From the NCBI RefSeq assembly GCF_030717945.1, contig NZ_JAVAIM010000001.1:2774631-2838630 (forward strand): 64,000 bases of DNA, given 5' to 3'. Of the stretch, positions 18,701-27,354 are shown piece after piece. The stretch's first letter is position 1; each line of letters begins with the position of its first letter. Both the position numbers and the translations under genes were made by a program. Origin of the DNA: Qipengyuania profundimaris (GTDB taxonomy: Bacteria; Pseudomonadota; Alphaproteobacteria; Sphingomonadales; Sphingomonadaceae). The notes below the pieces were generated by a model. The model ran no database searches. It had not been told where the DNA came from and saw only the letters and a program-made list of their open reading frames with translations.

Positions 18701-18906
18701 TCACTCGAAATCGAGCCCATGCCCCGCGTTCACGCCCGCGTTTGCCCTTCAGGGGGTCTGATGCTCAGATGAGGGACGCCGAGCGCATGCGATCATAACA
18801 TCCCGGCAGTCGTGGCAGGCGAGGTGGCCGGAGCCCCCGCACTCACCCAGCGCCGTTCGGTTCCTTATCAGCTTGAGCGACCATCGGATTCAGTTTCTGC
18901 TGTAGC

Positions 18907-19494
18907 GTGAAATCAGCGAGTGTTTGCATGGCGGCACTGCTAGCGAATATGGTTGACGCTGAGCTTGAACACGCCAGGCATGCGCGAGTCTTCCAAGATA
19001 GCGCTATGGATAAGCATATGCCGAAAGATGAGATACGTGATTACGCCCCCAACGAAAAGGATGACATCCTTTATTTGCTAGAAGAGGTGAACAGGACCGC
19101 TCGGCGGACCTTCGACGCTCTGATCGTGGGGCTCGACCTCAATCAAACACAATGGCGGATCATCGCGTCCTTGTTGCGAGAACCTACGCTAACACAGACC
19201 GAGATTTCTCGCCTGCTCGAGCTTGAATCGGCGACGATAGGACAGGCTGTCGCAGTTTTGGTTGAAAAAGGTTTGATCGAGCGAGAGCGGGCGGCGCACG
19301 ATCGAAGAGTTTGGAACCTCCACCTCACCGAGCAAGTAAGAACCATCTGGCCGGAACTGCGCGAAGCGGCTGATCGACTCCACGAAATTCTCTGGAAGGG
19401 AATGTCTGCGCCTCAAATCGACCTCCTGCGTACGATGCTTCGAAAAGTTGCGGAGAATCAGAAGCAGGCTGACACTTGCGAAGAAAGCCGATGA
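18907..19494 (+). CDS. MarR-family transcriptional regulator
   Basis: Winged helix-turn-helix regulator. The DNA-binding part is at about residues 70-135 (QTQWRIIASLL, LTQTEISRLLELESATIGQAV and the wing AHDRRVWNLHL). The longest frame starts at GTG 18907 (195 residues); the conserved part fits a start at ATG 19006 (162 residues), and neither has a strong ribosome site. Its stop overlaps the ABC1-type gene as ATGA, so they share a transcript. With the paralogue upstream broken, this protein is the likely ligand for the palindrome at 18164-18179. Confidence 0.82.
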   Translation: MKSASVCMAALLANMVDAELEHARHARVFQDSAMDKHMPKDEIRDYAPNEKDDILYLLEEVNRTARRTFDALIVGLDLNQTQWRIIASLLREPTLTQTEISRLLELESATIGQAVAVLVEKGLIERERAAHDRRVWNLHLTEQVRTIWPELREAADRLHEILWKGMSAPQIDLLRTMLRKVAENQKQADTCEESR

Positions 19495-21077
19495 AGCATG
19501 ATCTGGAAAACAGTGTCGGTGAACTGACGCGGCTAGCAGAACTCGGTCAGATTTTCGCCCGGCACGGTCTGAAAAATCTCGGAAGCTTGCTTGGCTTTAT
19601 GCCGGTTTCGGAGAATGAGCCAGATACCGAGGACTTGCGTCCTGCATCGGTGGTGGCGCTGTTGCGCGATGTCGGCCCTGTCGGAATAAAGCTTGGCCAG
19701 CTCCTGGCGACCAGAAGCGATCTGTTTACACAACCCTGGATTTCCGCGTTCGGCACTCTCCACGACCAGGTGGAACCGCTGCCGTTCGATAAGATCGAAC
19801 CGGTGATTGTATCGGCTTGGGGCAGCGACTGGGAACGTGAATTCGCCGCTTTCAAGAGAAACCCGATCGCCTCAGCCTCTATCGCGCAGACTTATGTCGC
19901 AACCCTGCTGGACGGAAGCGAGACTATCGTGAAAATCCGCCGACCCGGCATGGCGTCTAGGATCGAGGCGGACATGAGGCTGTTGACACGGCTCGCGGGC
20001 CTCGCCGAGCGTCGGTCAAGCGACATTGCCCGCTATCGACCCGTGGAATTCCTTCAGACATTCGCCAAGAATTTAGCGCGGGAGATGGACCTGGCGGCAG
20101 AAGCACGTGCCTGTGAAAGGATTGGCGGTTATCTGGAGATGCTTGGGGTGAAGACGCCCGCGATCCACTGGGAACTCACAGGCTTGACGATCAATGTGCA
20201 GGAAGCCCTGGGCGGAAAGCCCGCGTCGCGGCACCCGGCAACTGATCCGGCAGGGAATGCCCAGTTCGCGAAGCGCTATGCCGATGCAGTGCTACGGATG
20301 ATCCTTCTCAATGGAGAGTTTCATGGCGACCCGCATCCCGGCAACGTCTTCTGGATGGAAGGGAACCAGGTAGGCTTCATCGATTTCGGCTCGGTCGGCT
20401 TTCTCAGCGGCGCGCGGCGTCAGGAAATCGTCCGACTGATTTTCGCTATCGCGAACGAACAGATAGACAAGGTGGCCGATCTGCTGCTCGACTGGGCAGG
20501 CAATCCACTCGTGGATCGCGCGCAATTGGTGATGGACCTGGATGAGCTGATCGCGGAATTTAGCGGCACAGCTCTTGCCGGGATAGAATTCGCGGCAATT
20601 TTCGATCGGGTTTTCGGATTATTGCGCGATTATCGCCTCGTATTGCCGCCCGACCTCGCTATTTTGCTGCGCACCCTGCTGACCGCAGAGGGCTTCGTTC
20701 GCTCTTTGGCGCCGGACTACAATATCGCCGAAGAAACGAAGCCGATCGTGATGCAATTGTTTGCCGAGCGATTTTCGATCGGAGCCGCGCGGGATCATTT
20801 GGCCAAGGTCCGCAGTGGCCTGCTGGATTTCTCGGCATCGCTGCCCGAGCTAATCGAGAACGTTACCTCGGTCGCTCGATCGGGTACGATTCAGGTTTCC
20901 ATCGACCCAGCCAGTCTGAACCATCTGACGCGGGAAGGGCACCGCAGCACCCCCGTCAAGGGTCCCGTGGTCGGCGCGTTGATCGTCTCTGCCGCTTTGC
21001 TGGCCGACCAATCGTTGTTACTGGCAGGAATTGTTCTGGCTTGCGCGGGATTAGCACTCATTCCTAGATGGAACTGA
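19491..21077 (+). CDS. ABC1/UbiB (AarF) family atypical kinase-like protein
   Basis: A 528-residue UbiB-family protein with the family-specific KxGQ motif (GIKLGQLLATRSD), the kinase-like FHGDPHPGN catalytic loop, the metal-binding DFGSVG, and a C-terminal pair of hydrophobic segments (about residues 490-527). UbiB proteins are membrane-attached ATPases that support ubiquinone synthesis or lipid movement. In a MarR-linked accessory operon with a NUDIX gene the specific role is unknown; it may be a paralogue rather than the housekeeping ubiB. The start was set at ATG 19491 because of the ATGA overlap with marR. Confidence 0.88.
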   Translation: MKHDLENSVGELTRLAELGQIFARHGLKNLGSLLGFMPVSENEPDTEDLRPASVVALLRDVGPVGIKLGQLLATRSDLFTQPWISAFGTLHDQVEPLPFDKIEPVIVSAWGSDWEREFAAFKRNPIASASIAQTYVATLLDGSETIVKIRRPGMASRIEADMRLLTRLAGLAERRSSDIARYRPVEFLQTFAKNLAREMDLAAEARACERIGGYLEMLGVKTPAIHWELTGLTINVQEALGGKPASRHPATDPAGNAQFAKRYADAVLRMILLNGEFHGDPHPGNVFWMEGNQVGFIDFGSVGFLSGARRQEIVRLIFAIANEQIDKVADLLLDWAGNPLVDRAQLVMDLDELIAEFSGTALAGIEFAAIFDRVFGLLRDYRLVLPPDLAILLRTLLTAEGFVRSLAPDYNIAEETKPIVMQLFAERFSIGAARDHLAKVRSGLLDFSASLPELIENVTSVARSGTIQVSIDPASLNHLTREGHRSTPVKGPVVGALIVSAALLADQSLLLAGIVLACAGLALIPRWN

Positions 21078-21154
21078 TAAGACCATACGCTGGAAACGCT
21101 TCGATCACGGCCGCCCGGCACCGATATTGGCTACATCCGGGGAGAAGAGTGGAA

Positions 21155-21901
21155 ATGACCGAGCAGAAACCTGCCGAGGCGGTGCCTGCCGCCACCATGC
21201 TGCTGGTGCGGGATGAACCGGAGTTTCAGGTTCTCATGGTGAAGCGACATCATCAGATCGACTTCGCATCTGGAGCACTGGTCTTCACTGGCGGGAAACC
21301 CCATTCAGATGATTCTTTGGAGGAATGGGCCGCTTACTCTGACGGGTGGGATCAGGTCGATACGACCCAGAGAATTTTAAAGATCGCTGCGATCCGCGAA
21401 GCTTACGAGGAGGCTGGCATTTTGCTGGCGGTCAACCGCGATGGCAGCCCTTTCGAAGGGGCCTGTGACCCGGACAGCCGCAGGGCAGTCGAACAGGGCG
21501 AAAGATCGTTCCTCGATGTCGTCCGGCAGTCCGATGTGATCTTGCGGCTCGACAGTCTCACCGATTTTGCCCGGTGGATTACCCCGGTCTTCATGAAGAA
21601 ACGGTTTGACACCTGGTTCTACGTCGCTCGAGCCCCCGAACGCCAGATTGCCGCGTGCGATGGCTATGAGACGGTGGATGCAGAATGGCTGTCACCCAAT
21701 CGTGCTCTGGAGATGGGCAAATCGGGCGAGCGCACGGTCATTTTCCCGACCCGACTGAACCTGGAACTGTTGTCCAAGGCGAACAGTGCTGCGGACTGCG
21801 TAGATCGCGCGCTGGCGCGCACGATCTTGCCTGTCCTGCCGCGGGTCTTGCAGCGAGATGGCAAGAATATCCTGACCATCCCGGAGGATGCAGGTTACTG
21901 A
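21155..21901 (+). CDS. NUDIX hydrolase, NUDT19-like
   Basis: A 248-residue NUDIX protein. The helix of the Nudix box, REAYEEAGIL, is at 81-90. The glycine end of the box (FTGGKPHSDD, about 45-53) is separated from it by an insertion of about 25 residues, as in the NUDT19/CoA-diphosphatase-like branch. Such enzymes cleave nucleoside diphosphates linked to other moieties, for example CoA or acyl-CoA; next to a thioesterase and acyl-CoA genes this is plausible but unproven. Start ATG 21155 has GGAGAAGAG upstream; a longer frame to 21068 lacks support. Confidence 0.85.
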   Translation: MTEQKPAEAVPAATMLLVRDEPEFQVLMVKRHHQIDFASGALVFTGGKPHSDDSLEEWAAYSDGWDQVDTTQRILKIAAIREAYEEAGILLAVNRDGSPFEGACDPDSRRAVEQGERSFLDVVRQSDVILRLDSLTDFARWITPVFMKKRFDTWFYVARAPERQIAACDGYETVDAEWLSPNRALEMGKSGERTVIFPTRLNLELLSKANSAADCVDRALARTILPVLPRVLQRDGKNILTIPEDAGY

Positions 21902-21981
21902 CCTGCCCCAGAAGAGGCATCACATTCGAAATAATTTTTTACGTGTTATCAGATAGCTAGGAATTCGGTCGTCTCCAAAAA

Positions 21982-22003
21982 GCCCTCAAAAGGCCCTCAA
22001 AAG
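21982..22003. repeat. Two tandem copies of GCCCTCAAAAG
   Basis: Exact 11-bp direct repeat (21982-21992 and 21993-22003) in the gene-free junction before the metal island. It could be a recombination remnant. Confidence 0.8.
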
Positions 22004-22094
22004 CCGTCTAATGCATTGGTTCGATGCCTTTTTCGGGACTCCAAATTCAATTTCTCCCTATGCGAGTTGGCGATATCAATGTCAGCTTTACGCC

Positions 22095-22256
22095 CGTATT
22101 GTGTTGAAAAAGTCGGCCCCGCCGCGCCGGAGGTTAATTTCGGGCAACAAAAATTCAGAGTGAGCTTGCCGCTTGAATCATTGTTACACTACGAGGCGTG
22201 CCAAAGTTCTAGTGTTACCGACCAAAACGGGTGGCAGAGTTTTTCAACACAATACG
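22095..22256. mobile_element. MITE-like element with perfect 17-bp terminal inverted repeats
   Basis: CGTATTGTGTTGAAAAA at 22095-22111 and its exact reverse complement at 22240-22256. The similarity continues inward for several bases (GTCGGCCCC against CTCTGCCAC). The 162-bp body has no coding capacity. The size and inverted ends fit a miniature inverted-repeat element mobilised by a transposase in trans. No clear target-site duplication was seen. Confidence 0.6.
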
Positions 22257-22385
22257 CCCGGATTCTGGACGTAGCCCGCGCATAGCAAGGTGCCCGAAAG
22301 CGGACCGCTTGCTTTTCTGCTCTGGCAGGCTGAGTCAATTGTGAGTGTTGGATGGAACGTTGGTCCGTAGCTTGGATCTGCTGGA

Positions 22386-22775
22386 TTAGCCTTCGCCGGC
22401 TAAGCTTTCCAATACCGGGCACCGATCATCACTGGTAGTGCCACACTGCCTGATCAATTTTGTCAGAGCAGTTTCCATGCGCGCGAGGTCCGCCAGCTTG
22501 GCGCGGACGTTCCCGAGATGCTGTTCCGCGATTGATTGCACTTGATCGCAATGCACATCGGGCCCCGGTGTGAGGTCGAGCAGCGCCCGCACCTCTTCAA
22601 GGGAGAAGCCGAGTTCGCGCGCACGCCGAACGAAACGCAGCCGCTCGATGTCCCGAGGACCGTAGTCGCGGTAAGCGCCCCTTCGTGGAGGCGGGTCGAT
22701 GACTCCTATCCGCTCATAATATCGGATTGTCTCGATTTTGCATCCGGTCTGTTTCGATACATCACCGATTTTCAC
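22386..22775 (-). CDS. merR: MerR-family metal-responsive regulator of the mer-like cluster
   Basis: A 129-residue MerR protein: N-terminal helix-turn-helix (MKIGDVSKQTGCKIETIRYYER), dimerisation helix, and three metal-type cysteines C76, C111 and C119. MerR of Tn501 uses C82, C117 and C126, nearly the same spacing; the lead/cadmium/zinc branch is similar, so mercury specificity is inferred mainly from the MerT gene it faces. Start is GTG 22775. The divergent promoter has the over-long 19-bp spacer that MerR proteins twist into an active form. Confidence 0.88.
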   Translation of the reverse strand: MKIGDVSKQTGCKIETIRYYERIGVIDPPPRRGAYRDYGPRDIERLRFVRRARELGFSLEEVRALLDLTPGPDVHCDQVQSIAEQHLGNVRAKLADLARMETALTKLIRQCGTTSDDRCPVLESLAGEG

Positions 22776-22785
22776 ACGAAACCCC

Positions 22786-22816
22786 TTGAGTCTGTAGTTG
22801 CTACAGACTGTAAATA
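22786..22816 (+). promoter_or_regulatory. MerR-type promoter/operator of the merT operon
   Basis: A -35 TTGAGT (22786-22791) and a -10 TAAATA (22811-22816) are separated by 19 bp, the hallmark of MerR-activated promoters. Between them is a perfect dyad with arms GTCTGTAG and CTACAGAC around TTG. Confidence 0.85.
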
Positions 22817-22850
22817 ATTGCGGGAATCGGGTTTTGGAAAGGGACGACTG

Positions 22851-23198
22851 GTGCGCAGCTTCAGCACATGGTGGAACGGATTAGCGGCGGGCAGCGGTGT
22901 CTTTGCTGCCTTCGGAGCAGCTGCTTGCTGTGCACTCCCATTGACGCTTACGTCAGTTGGTGTGGGTTCCGCGTGGCTTGGCAGCATCTCGCCTGTCGTA
23001 GCCCCCTATCGCCTCCCCCTGCTGACCCTCGCGTCGGCTCTTCTCCTCGCTGCGACCCTCCGTTTGCTCTGGCAGTTTAGGCAGGCACAAACATGCCCGG
23101 CGGACAGTGCATGCGGATCACCGACCTATCGAGCGCTGACCGCCATAGGGATTGCCATCGGTGCTGCGCTGCTGACAGGTGCCTTCCTCTATGGCTGA
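22851..23198 (+). CDS. merT: MerT-like mercuric ion transport protein
   Basis: Inner-membrane protein of about 115 residues with three hydrophobic helices. The vicinal cysteine pair in the first helix (GAAACCALPL, C26-C27) and a second cysteine pair in the loop (TCPADSAC) are the metal-relay residues of MerT. The start is taken at GTG 22851, preceded by GGAAAGGGA; a frame from TTG 22818 is less likely. The periplasmic MerP that usually follows is absent; the next gene overlaps by eight bases. Confidence 0.85.
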   Translation: MRSFSTWWNGLAAGSGVFAAFGAAACCALPLTLTSVGVGSAWLGSISPVVAPYRLPLLTLASALLLAATLRLLWQFRQAQTCPADSACGSPTYRALTAIGIAIGAALLTGAFLYG

Positions 23199-23403
23199 TC
23201 CGATCCTGATCTCGCGCTTGCGCTGCCCCGAATGCGGTCATGAAGAAGACATGGAAATGCCGACCAACGCCTGCATGTTCTTCTACACTTGCACGGGCTG
23301 CGGCGTGCGTCTCAAGCCGCTCCACGGCGATTGCTGCGTGTTCTGCTCCTACGGCACAGTTCGCTGTCCTCCGATACAGGAAGGGGACTGCTGCAATGGC
23401 TGA
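23191..23403 (+). CDS. GDCCVxC-domain small cysteine-rich protein
   Basis: A 70-residue protein with 11 cysteines: two CxxC zinc-ribbon-like pairs (C12/C15 and C34/C37), the GDCCVFC motif that names the family (C48, C49, C52), then C59 and a terminal CC (C67-C68). Some homologues carry selenocysteine in the motif; here all positions are cysteine codons. It sits between MerT and a MerA-like reductase with overlaps on both sides, so a role in passing thiophilic metal from transporter to reductase is reasonable but unproven. Confidence 0.85.
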   Translation: MADPILISRLRCPECGHEEDMEMPTNACMFFYTCTGCGVRLKPLHGDCCVFCSYGTVRCPPIQEGDCCNG

Positions 23404-24727
23404 GGCTTTCGATTTCATTGCGATCGGATCGGGAACGGCTGCGCAGGTCGCGGTCCACCAGATGGCCGACGCCGGGAAGCGTTGCGCGGTTATCGATTAC
23501 AGGCCCTACGGTGGCACATGCGCGCTCCGAGGGTGCGATCCGAAAAAGATGATGGTGAGTGGAGAGGAAGCGCTCGCTGCACACAGGCGATTGAAGGGGA
23601 AGGGTATCGAAGGTTCTGTTTCGATTGACTGGGGTGACCTCCAGGCATTCAAGCGCAGCTTCACCGACCCCGTCCCTGAAAAGCAGGAAGCTCGCTACGA
23701 GCGAAAGGGCGTCGCGACCTTCCACGGCACGGCTCGCTTCGCTGGCCCCGGCCGGATCGTGATAGGCGAGACCGAACTGTGTTTTTCCCACGCTCTTATC
23801 GCGACGGGGGCGGAGCCTCGATCACTTGGCATCGAAGGCGAGCCGTTGCTGACCCACAGCGATGCATTCCTAGAACTCGAAACCCTTCCAGATCGGATCG
23901 TATTCGTCGGCGGTGGATACATAGCTGCGGAATTTGCCCACCTCGCGGCGCGGGCAGGTGCAAAGGTGACCATCATCCAACGAGGCCGCATTCTGAAAGC
24001 CTTCGACCCTGACACGGTCGATTGGCTCATGCCGAGTTTCGACGATCTCGGCATTGAAATCGTGGACGCCGAGGTGAACAGCGTAGCGAAGAGAGGCGGC
24101 GTTCTGACCGTCCATGCTGGCGACCGCAGGATCGAAGGGGACTTGGTGGTGCACGCTGCCGGAAGAGTCCCTGCGATCGGTTCGCTCGATCTGGGGGCGG
24201 GAGACGTCGCCTGTGACGAGGGTCGCTTGGTGCTTACCGCTCAACTACGAAGCCAAAGCAACCCCAAAGTCTTCGCGGCGGGTGACGCTGCTGCAAATGG
24301 TCCGCCACTGACTCCGGTCTCCAGTCATGATGCCAAAGTGGTTCTTGAGAACATACTCGAAGATAGCGGCCGAGCTCCGAACTATTGTGGGGTTCCTAGT
24401 GCACTTTTCACGGAGCCGCCGGCGGCGCGGGTCGGAATGCTGGAAAGCGAGGCGCACGAGGCAGGTTTGGATTTCACGGTGAATGCTGGATCGCACCCAG
24501 GTTGGTTTTCGGCAAGGCGGCTGAACGAAGAGATCTACGGCCACAAGGTGCTGGTCGAAACTGGAACAGGACGCATCCTTGGGGCTCACCTGGTCGGCCC
24601 TGACGCTGACGAACTGATCAATATCTTCGGCTTAGCCATCCGACATGGGCTTAATGCGGACGATATTAAATCGACTATGTTTGCTTACCCTACAGCTGCC
24701 TCCGACGCCGGATCTATGTTGGGTTGA
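23396..24727 (+). CDS. MerA-like FAD/NAD(P) disulfide oxidoreductase
   Basis: A 443-residue flavoprotein of the glutathione reductase/mercuric reductase group: FAD motif AIGSGTAAQ at 9-17, redox pair C42-x4-C47 in GGTCALRGCDPKK, NAD(P) motif VGGGYIAAEFA, FAD loop VFAAGDAA, and C-terminal dimer domain. It lacks the N-terminal HMA domain and the C-terminal vicinal cysteines of true MerA, and the usual HPT histidine near the C-terminus is tyrosine (AYPTAASD). So the position says mercury reduction, but the chemistry may differ. The start overlaps the previous gene by eight bases. Confidence 0.85.
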   Translation: MAEAFDFIAIGSGTAAQVAVHQMADAGKRCAVIDYRPYGGTCALRGCDPKKMMVSGEEALAAHRRLKGKGIEGSVSIDWGDLQAFKRSFTDPVPEKQEARYERKGVATFHGTARFAGPGRIVIGETELCFSHALIATGAEPRSLGIEGEPLLTHSDAFLELETLPDRIVFVGGGYIAAEFAHLAARAGAKVTIIQRGRILKAFDPDTVDWLMPSFDDLGIEIVDAEVNSVAKRGGVLTVHAGDRRIEGDLVVHAAGRVPAIGSLDLGAGDVACDEGRLVLTAQLRSQSNPKVFAAGDAAANGPPLTPVSSHDAKVVLENILEDSGRAPNYCGVPSALFTEPPAARVGMLESEAHEAGLDFTVNAGSHPGWFSARRLNEEIYGHKVLVETGTGRILGAHLVGPDADELINIFGLAIRHGLNADDIKSTMFAYPTAASDAGSMLG

Positions 24728-24893
24728 GCAGCACCCGATCGCCGGAGTTCTCTCCATTCCAACCCAACGACTGCTTTCACACAGCGGTGTAATGCGACCA
24801 ATGTCCGCTCACGGGTCGCAAGCCGAATGTCCGCTATCTGCGCCTTGTCGACCAGGACCGGACTGACCACTAGCGGACCCATCGCAGCCCAAC

Positions 24894-26620
24894 TTAGAAG
24901 TCGGCAGAGATGCTGGCTTTGATTGTGCGCGGGGTTCCTTGCAGCAGTGCGGCAGAAAAGACGTCGAACGCGCTGGCCCAGTACTTTTCGTTCGTGATAT
25001 TATCGGCCGAAAGGCGGAGCGTGACCGGCGTGTCGTCCGCCGCGAAGACGTAGCGCGCACCGAGATCGATACGCGTCCAGCTATCGAGTTCGAGCGTGTT
25101 GGCGGCATCGACCCACTGCGGACCCGTGTGCACTGCACGCGCTGTGATCGTCGCGCCAGGCACAAAGCCCAAGTCCCACTCCAAGTCTGCATTGGCGGTG
25201 TATTCGGAAACGCCAGGTACCTCGTTGCCGCTGACGAGCTTCGCATCGGTCAGAGCTGCGCCGCCGATCAGTCTCAGGCTGGGTGTCAGATCGCCGTTGA
25301 CCGTGAACTCGATGCCTTGGTGCGTCTGATCCCCGAGGTATCCGAAGCTGCCGTCGGCAAGCACACCCTCTCCCGGTCGCTCAAGGCGGTAGGCGCCGAG
25401 ACCGACGAAGACATCGCCCAGTGCCAGCTTGCCTCCAACCTCGTACTGCAGCGACTTGCGGGGCGCGAGCACCTCTCCCGGATTGCTGACGAGCGCCGGA
25501 TCGAGGGGCGCTGTCGGACCTTGCTGGAGCGCCTCGATCCGGTTGCCATATAGCGACAGGCCATCGAAGGGCTTGAGGACCACGCCGATTACGGGCGTGA
25601 CTGCGCTTTCATCGTATTCGGTCGCCAGGTCGCCGCCGAAATAGCTGTAGCTCTTCACATTGATGGATTGCAGGCGCAGGCCCGCCGTGACCTGCAAACG
25701 GTCTTCGATCATCCCGATCGTGTCCGATGCGAAAGCACTCCAGAGCCGCGTCCGCGAAATCGGGAAGGGATCCTCAAGGTCGCCGCCGACGAGGGCCGAA
25801 GACGGCAGTTCGACCTGCGGGGCGTCGTAGATATTGGTGGCGTAGCCGGCAAAACCAGGCCCGTAACGGAAATCATAGGCGTTGCGGTTCACCTGCCAGC
25901 TGGCATTGCCGCCGAAATTGAACTCGTGGGTGATCGCTTCGCCCAACTTCACGCGGATGCCAGCTTCGACCGCTTCGTTATTGTCGGTCCGCGGGACGAA
26001 CAGCGCCGTGCCGCCGGCAGCACCGCTACCGGCATCGAGAACGGTAATGCCGCCGTAAATGCCTTCCTCGCGCCCGTCGCGCGCACCGGCCCTGAAGTAT
26101 GCCAATGCATTGTCGGCAAGATCGTATTCCACGGCCAGCGCGCCGAAAACATCGCGCAGTTCGGTGTAGGTGAAATCCTGCGCATAGTTCGCATCGCCAT
26201 CGGGAACGGCGGGGATCGTTGCGCTTCCGACGGTGACCTTCGGCCGCAAGGCGTCGATCCGGACATTCTGGAACGCCAGGTCGAGAGCTGCCCGTAGCGG
26301 GCCACTGTCATAATCGATCGCACCGCCCACGACCTGAGTGCGGCGATCTTCACGGTCGATCGACGTTTCGCCGTCACGATAGGCTGCATTCAGGCGAACG
26401 CCCCATTCGCCGTTCTGGCCAAAGCGGCGAGCGACATCGAAGCTGCCGCCGAAGTGGGCATTCTCGCTGGCTGAAACGGTTACGCGATTGAGGTCGGTGT
26501 CTCCGGCCCTCTTGAGCTGCAGATTGACGCTTCCGCCAAGTCCCGATCCGCCCGGTGCTGCACCGTTCAGGAAGGCGCTGGCGCCGTTGAGGACCTGGAC
26601 GCTTTCAAACAGTTTTGGAG
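24894..26620 (-). pseudogene. TonB-dependent siderophore-type receptor, 5' part missing
   Basis: The reading frame from about residue PKLFESVQVLNGASAFLNG to the C-terminal phenylalanine (SISADF) encodes the second half of a plug (GSGLGGSVNLQLKRA) and a complete barrel. The signal peptide, TonB box and first half of the plug, about 120-150 residues, are absent. At 26615-26632 the sequence switches to a PAS sensor gene in another frame, so no functional receptor can be made from the open frame that begins at ATG 26654. It resembles FhuE/ferrichrome-type receptors rather than the large receptor at 13472. Confidence 0.8.
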
Positions 26621-26623
26621 GGC

Positions 26624-27082
26624 GGTGCGCTTCTGCTCGTCGATATCCGTACAAGTGCCGATCCAGCGCTGTATCTCACCCTGCTCGTTGAGGATCGGCA
26701 GCGCACGACCGATCATCCAGCGATAATCACCGCTGTGATGCCTCAGGCGATATTCAACCTCGTACGGTTCGCCGGTAGCGAGGCTGTGGTTCCATTTATT
26801 CCATGCATCGGCCTGGTCATCCTCATGAAACATCCCGGCCCATCCTTCGCCGTCGGTTGATCCGACAGGGACACCCGAGAATTCATACCAGCGCGCATTG
26901 TAATAATCGTGGGAGCCGTCGGGAAGAGTCGACCAAACCATCTGCGGCATGGTGTCGGCGAGCGCATGGAAAGCAGCTCCGGCGGATTGCAGCGCATGCT
27001 CTGTAGCCAAGGGCAAGACATCCGGCGCCGAGGAGGATTCGCGGCTGCCAAGCTGGAAATTCGTGATGACTTTTGCATTCAT
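26624..27082 (-). pseudogene. PAS-domain sensor kinase fragment
   Basis: The first 153 residues of a PAS sensor: LADTMPQMVWSTLPDGSHDYYN through YRWMIGRALPI to GTCTDIDEQKRT, the end of a PAS/PAC unit. In bacterial sensor kinases the next step is a linker and a histidine kinase domain (HWE or HisKA_2 type); none follows. Instead the DNA changes to the TonB receptor fragment and the frame ends at 26567. The ribosome site GGGAAGG before ATG 27082 is intact, so a short PAS protein could still be made. Confidence 0.75.
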
Positions 27083-27354
27083 GGCCAGCTTGTGACCTTC
27101 CCGGGATGAACAGAATCGGACCGATAGGATACCTGTCGTATCTTGTTGATTTTCAAACGCTGACGCTCATCGCACAGGTAGGATTGAGAGTAAATGCAGC
27201 GGATATCGCGAGAAGTGAGGTCCTACTTTTCGCAATACCAGATTCTCGGTCTGACTGACGGGAAGGAATTACTAGGTCCGAAATTCACCTCGGTCTCGGA
27301 GTCGAAAGCTCCATTCAGGTTTCGCCCTTCCGTAATACCGATTATCAGCCTCGC

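Larger units (their letters stand above)
21902..22385. other. Gene-free interval with mobile-element signs
   Basis: No credible gene in about 480 bp. The interval begins within a TGACCTGCCCC sequence (21899-21909, overlapping the NUDIX stop), the reverse complement of the insertion-sequence end at 16513-16523. It also holds an 11-bp tandem repeat and a 162-bp MITE-like element, and looks like the junction between the accessory patch and the metal island. Confidence 0.6.

Noticed and set aside
24798..24840. Repeated AATGTCCGCT words between the MerA-like gene and the receptor fragment
   Set aside because: Two copies only, no symmetry or element ends; too weak to call.
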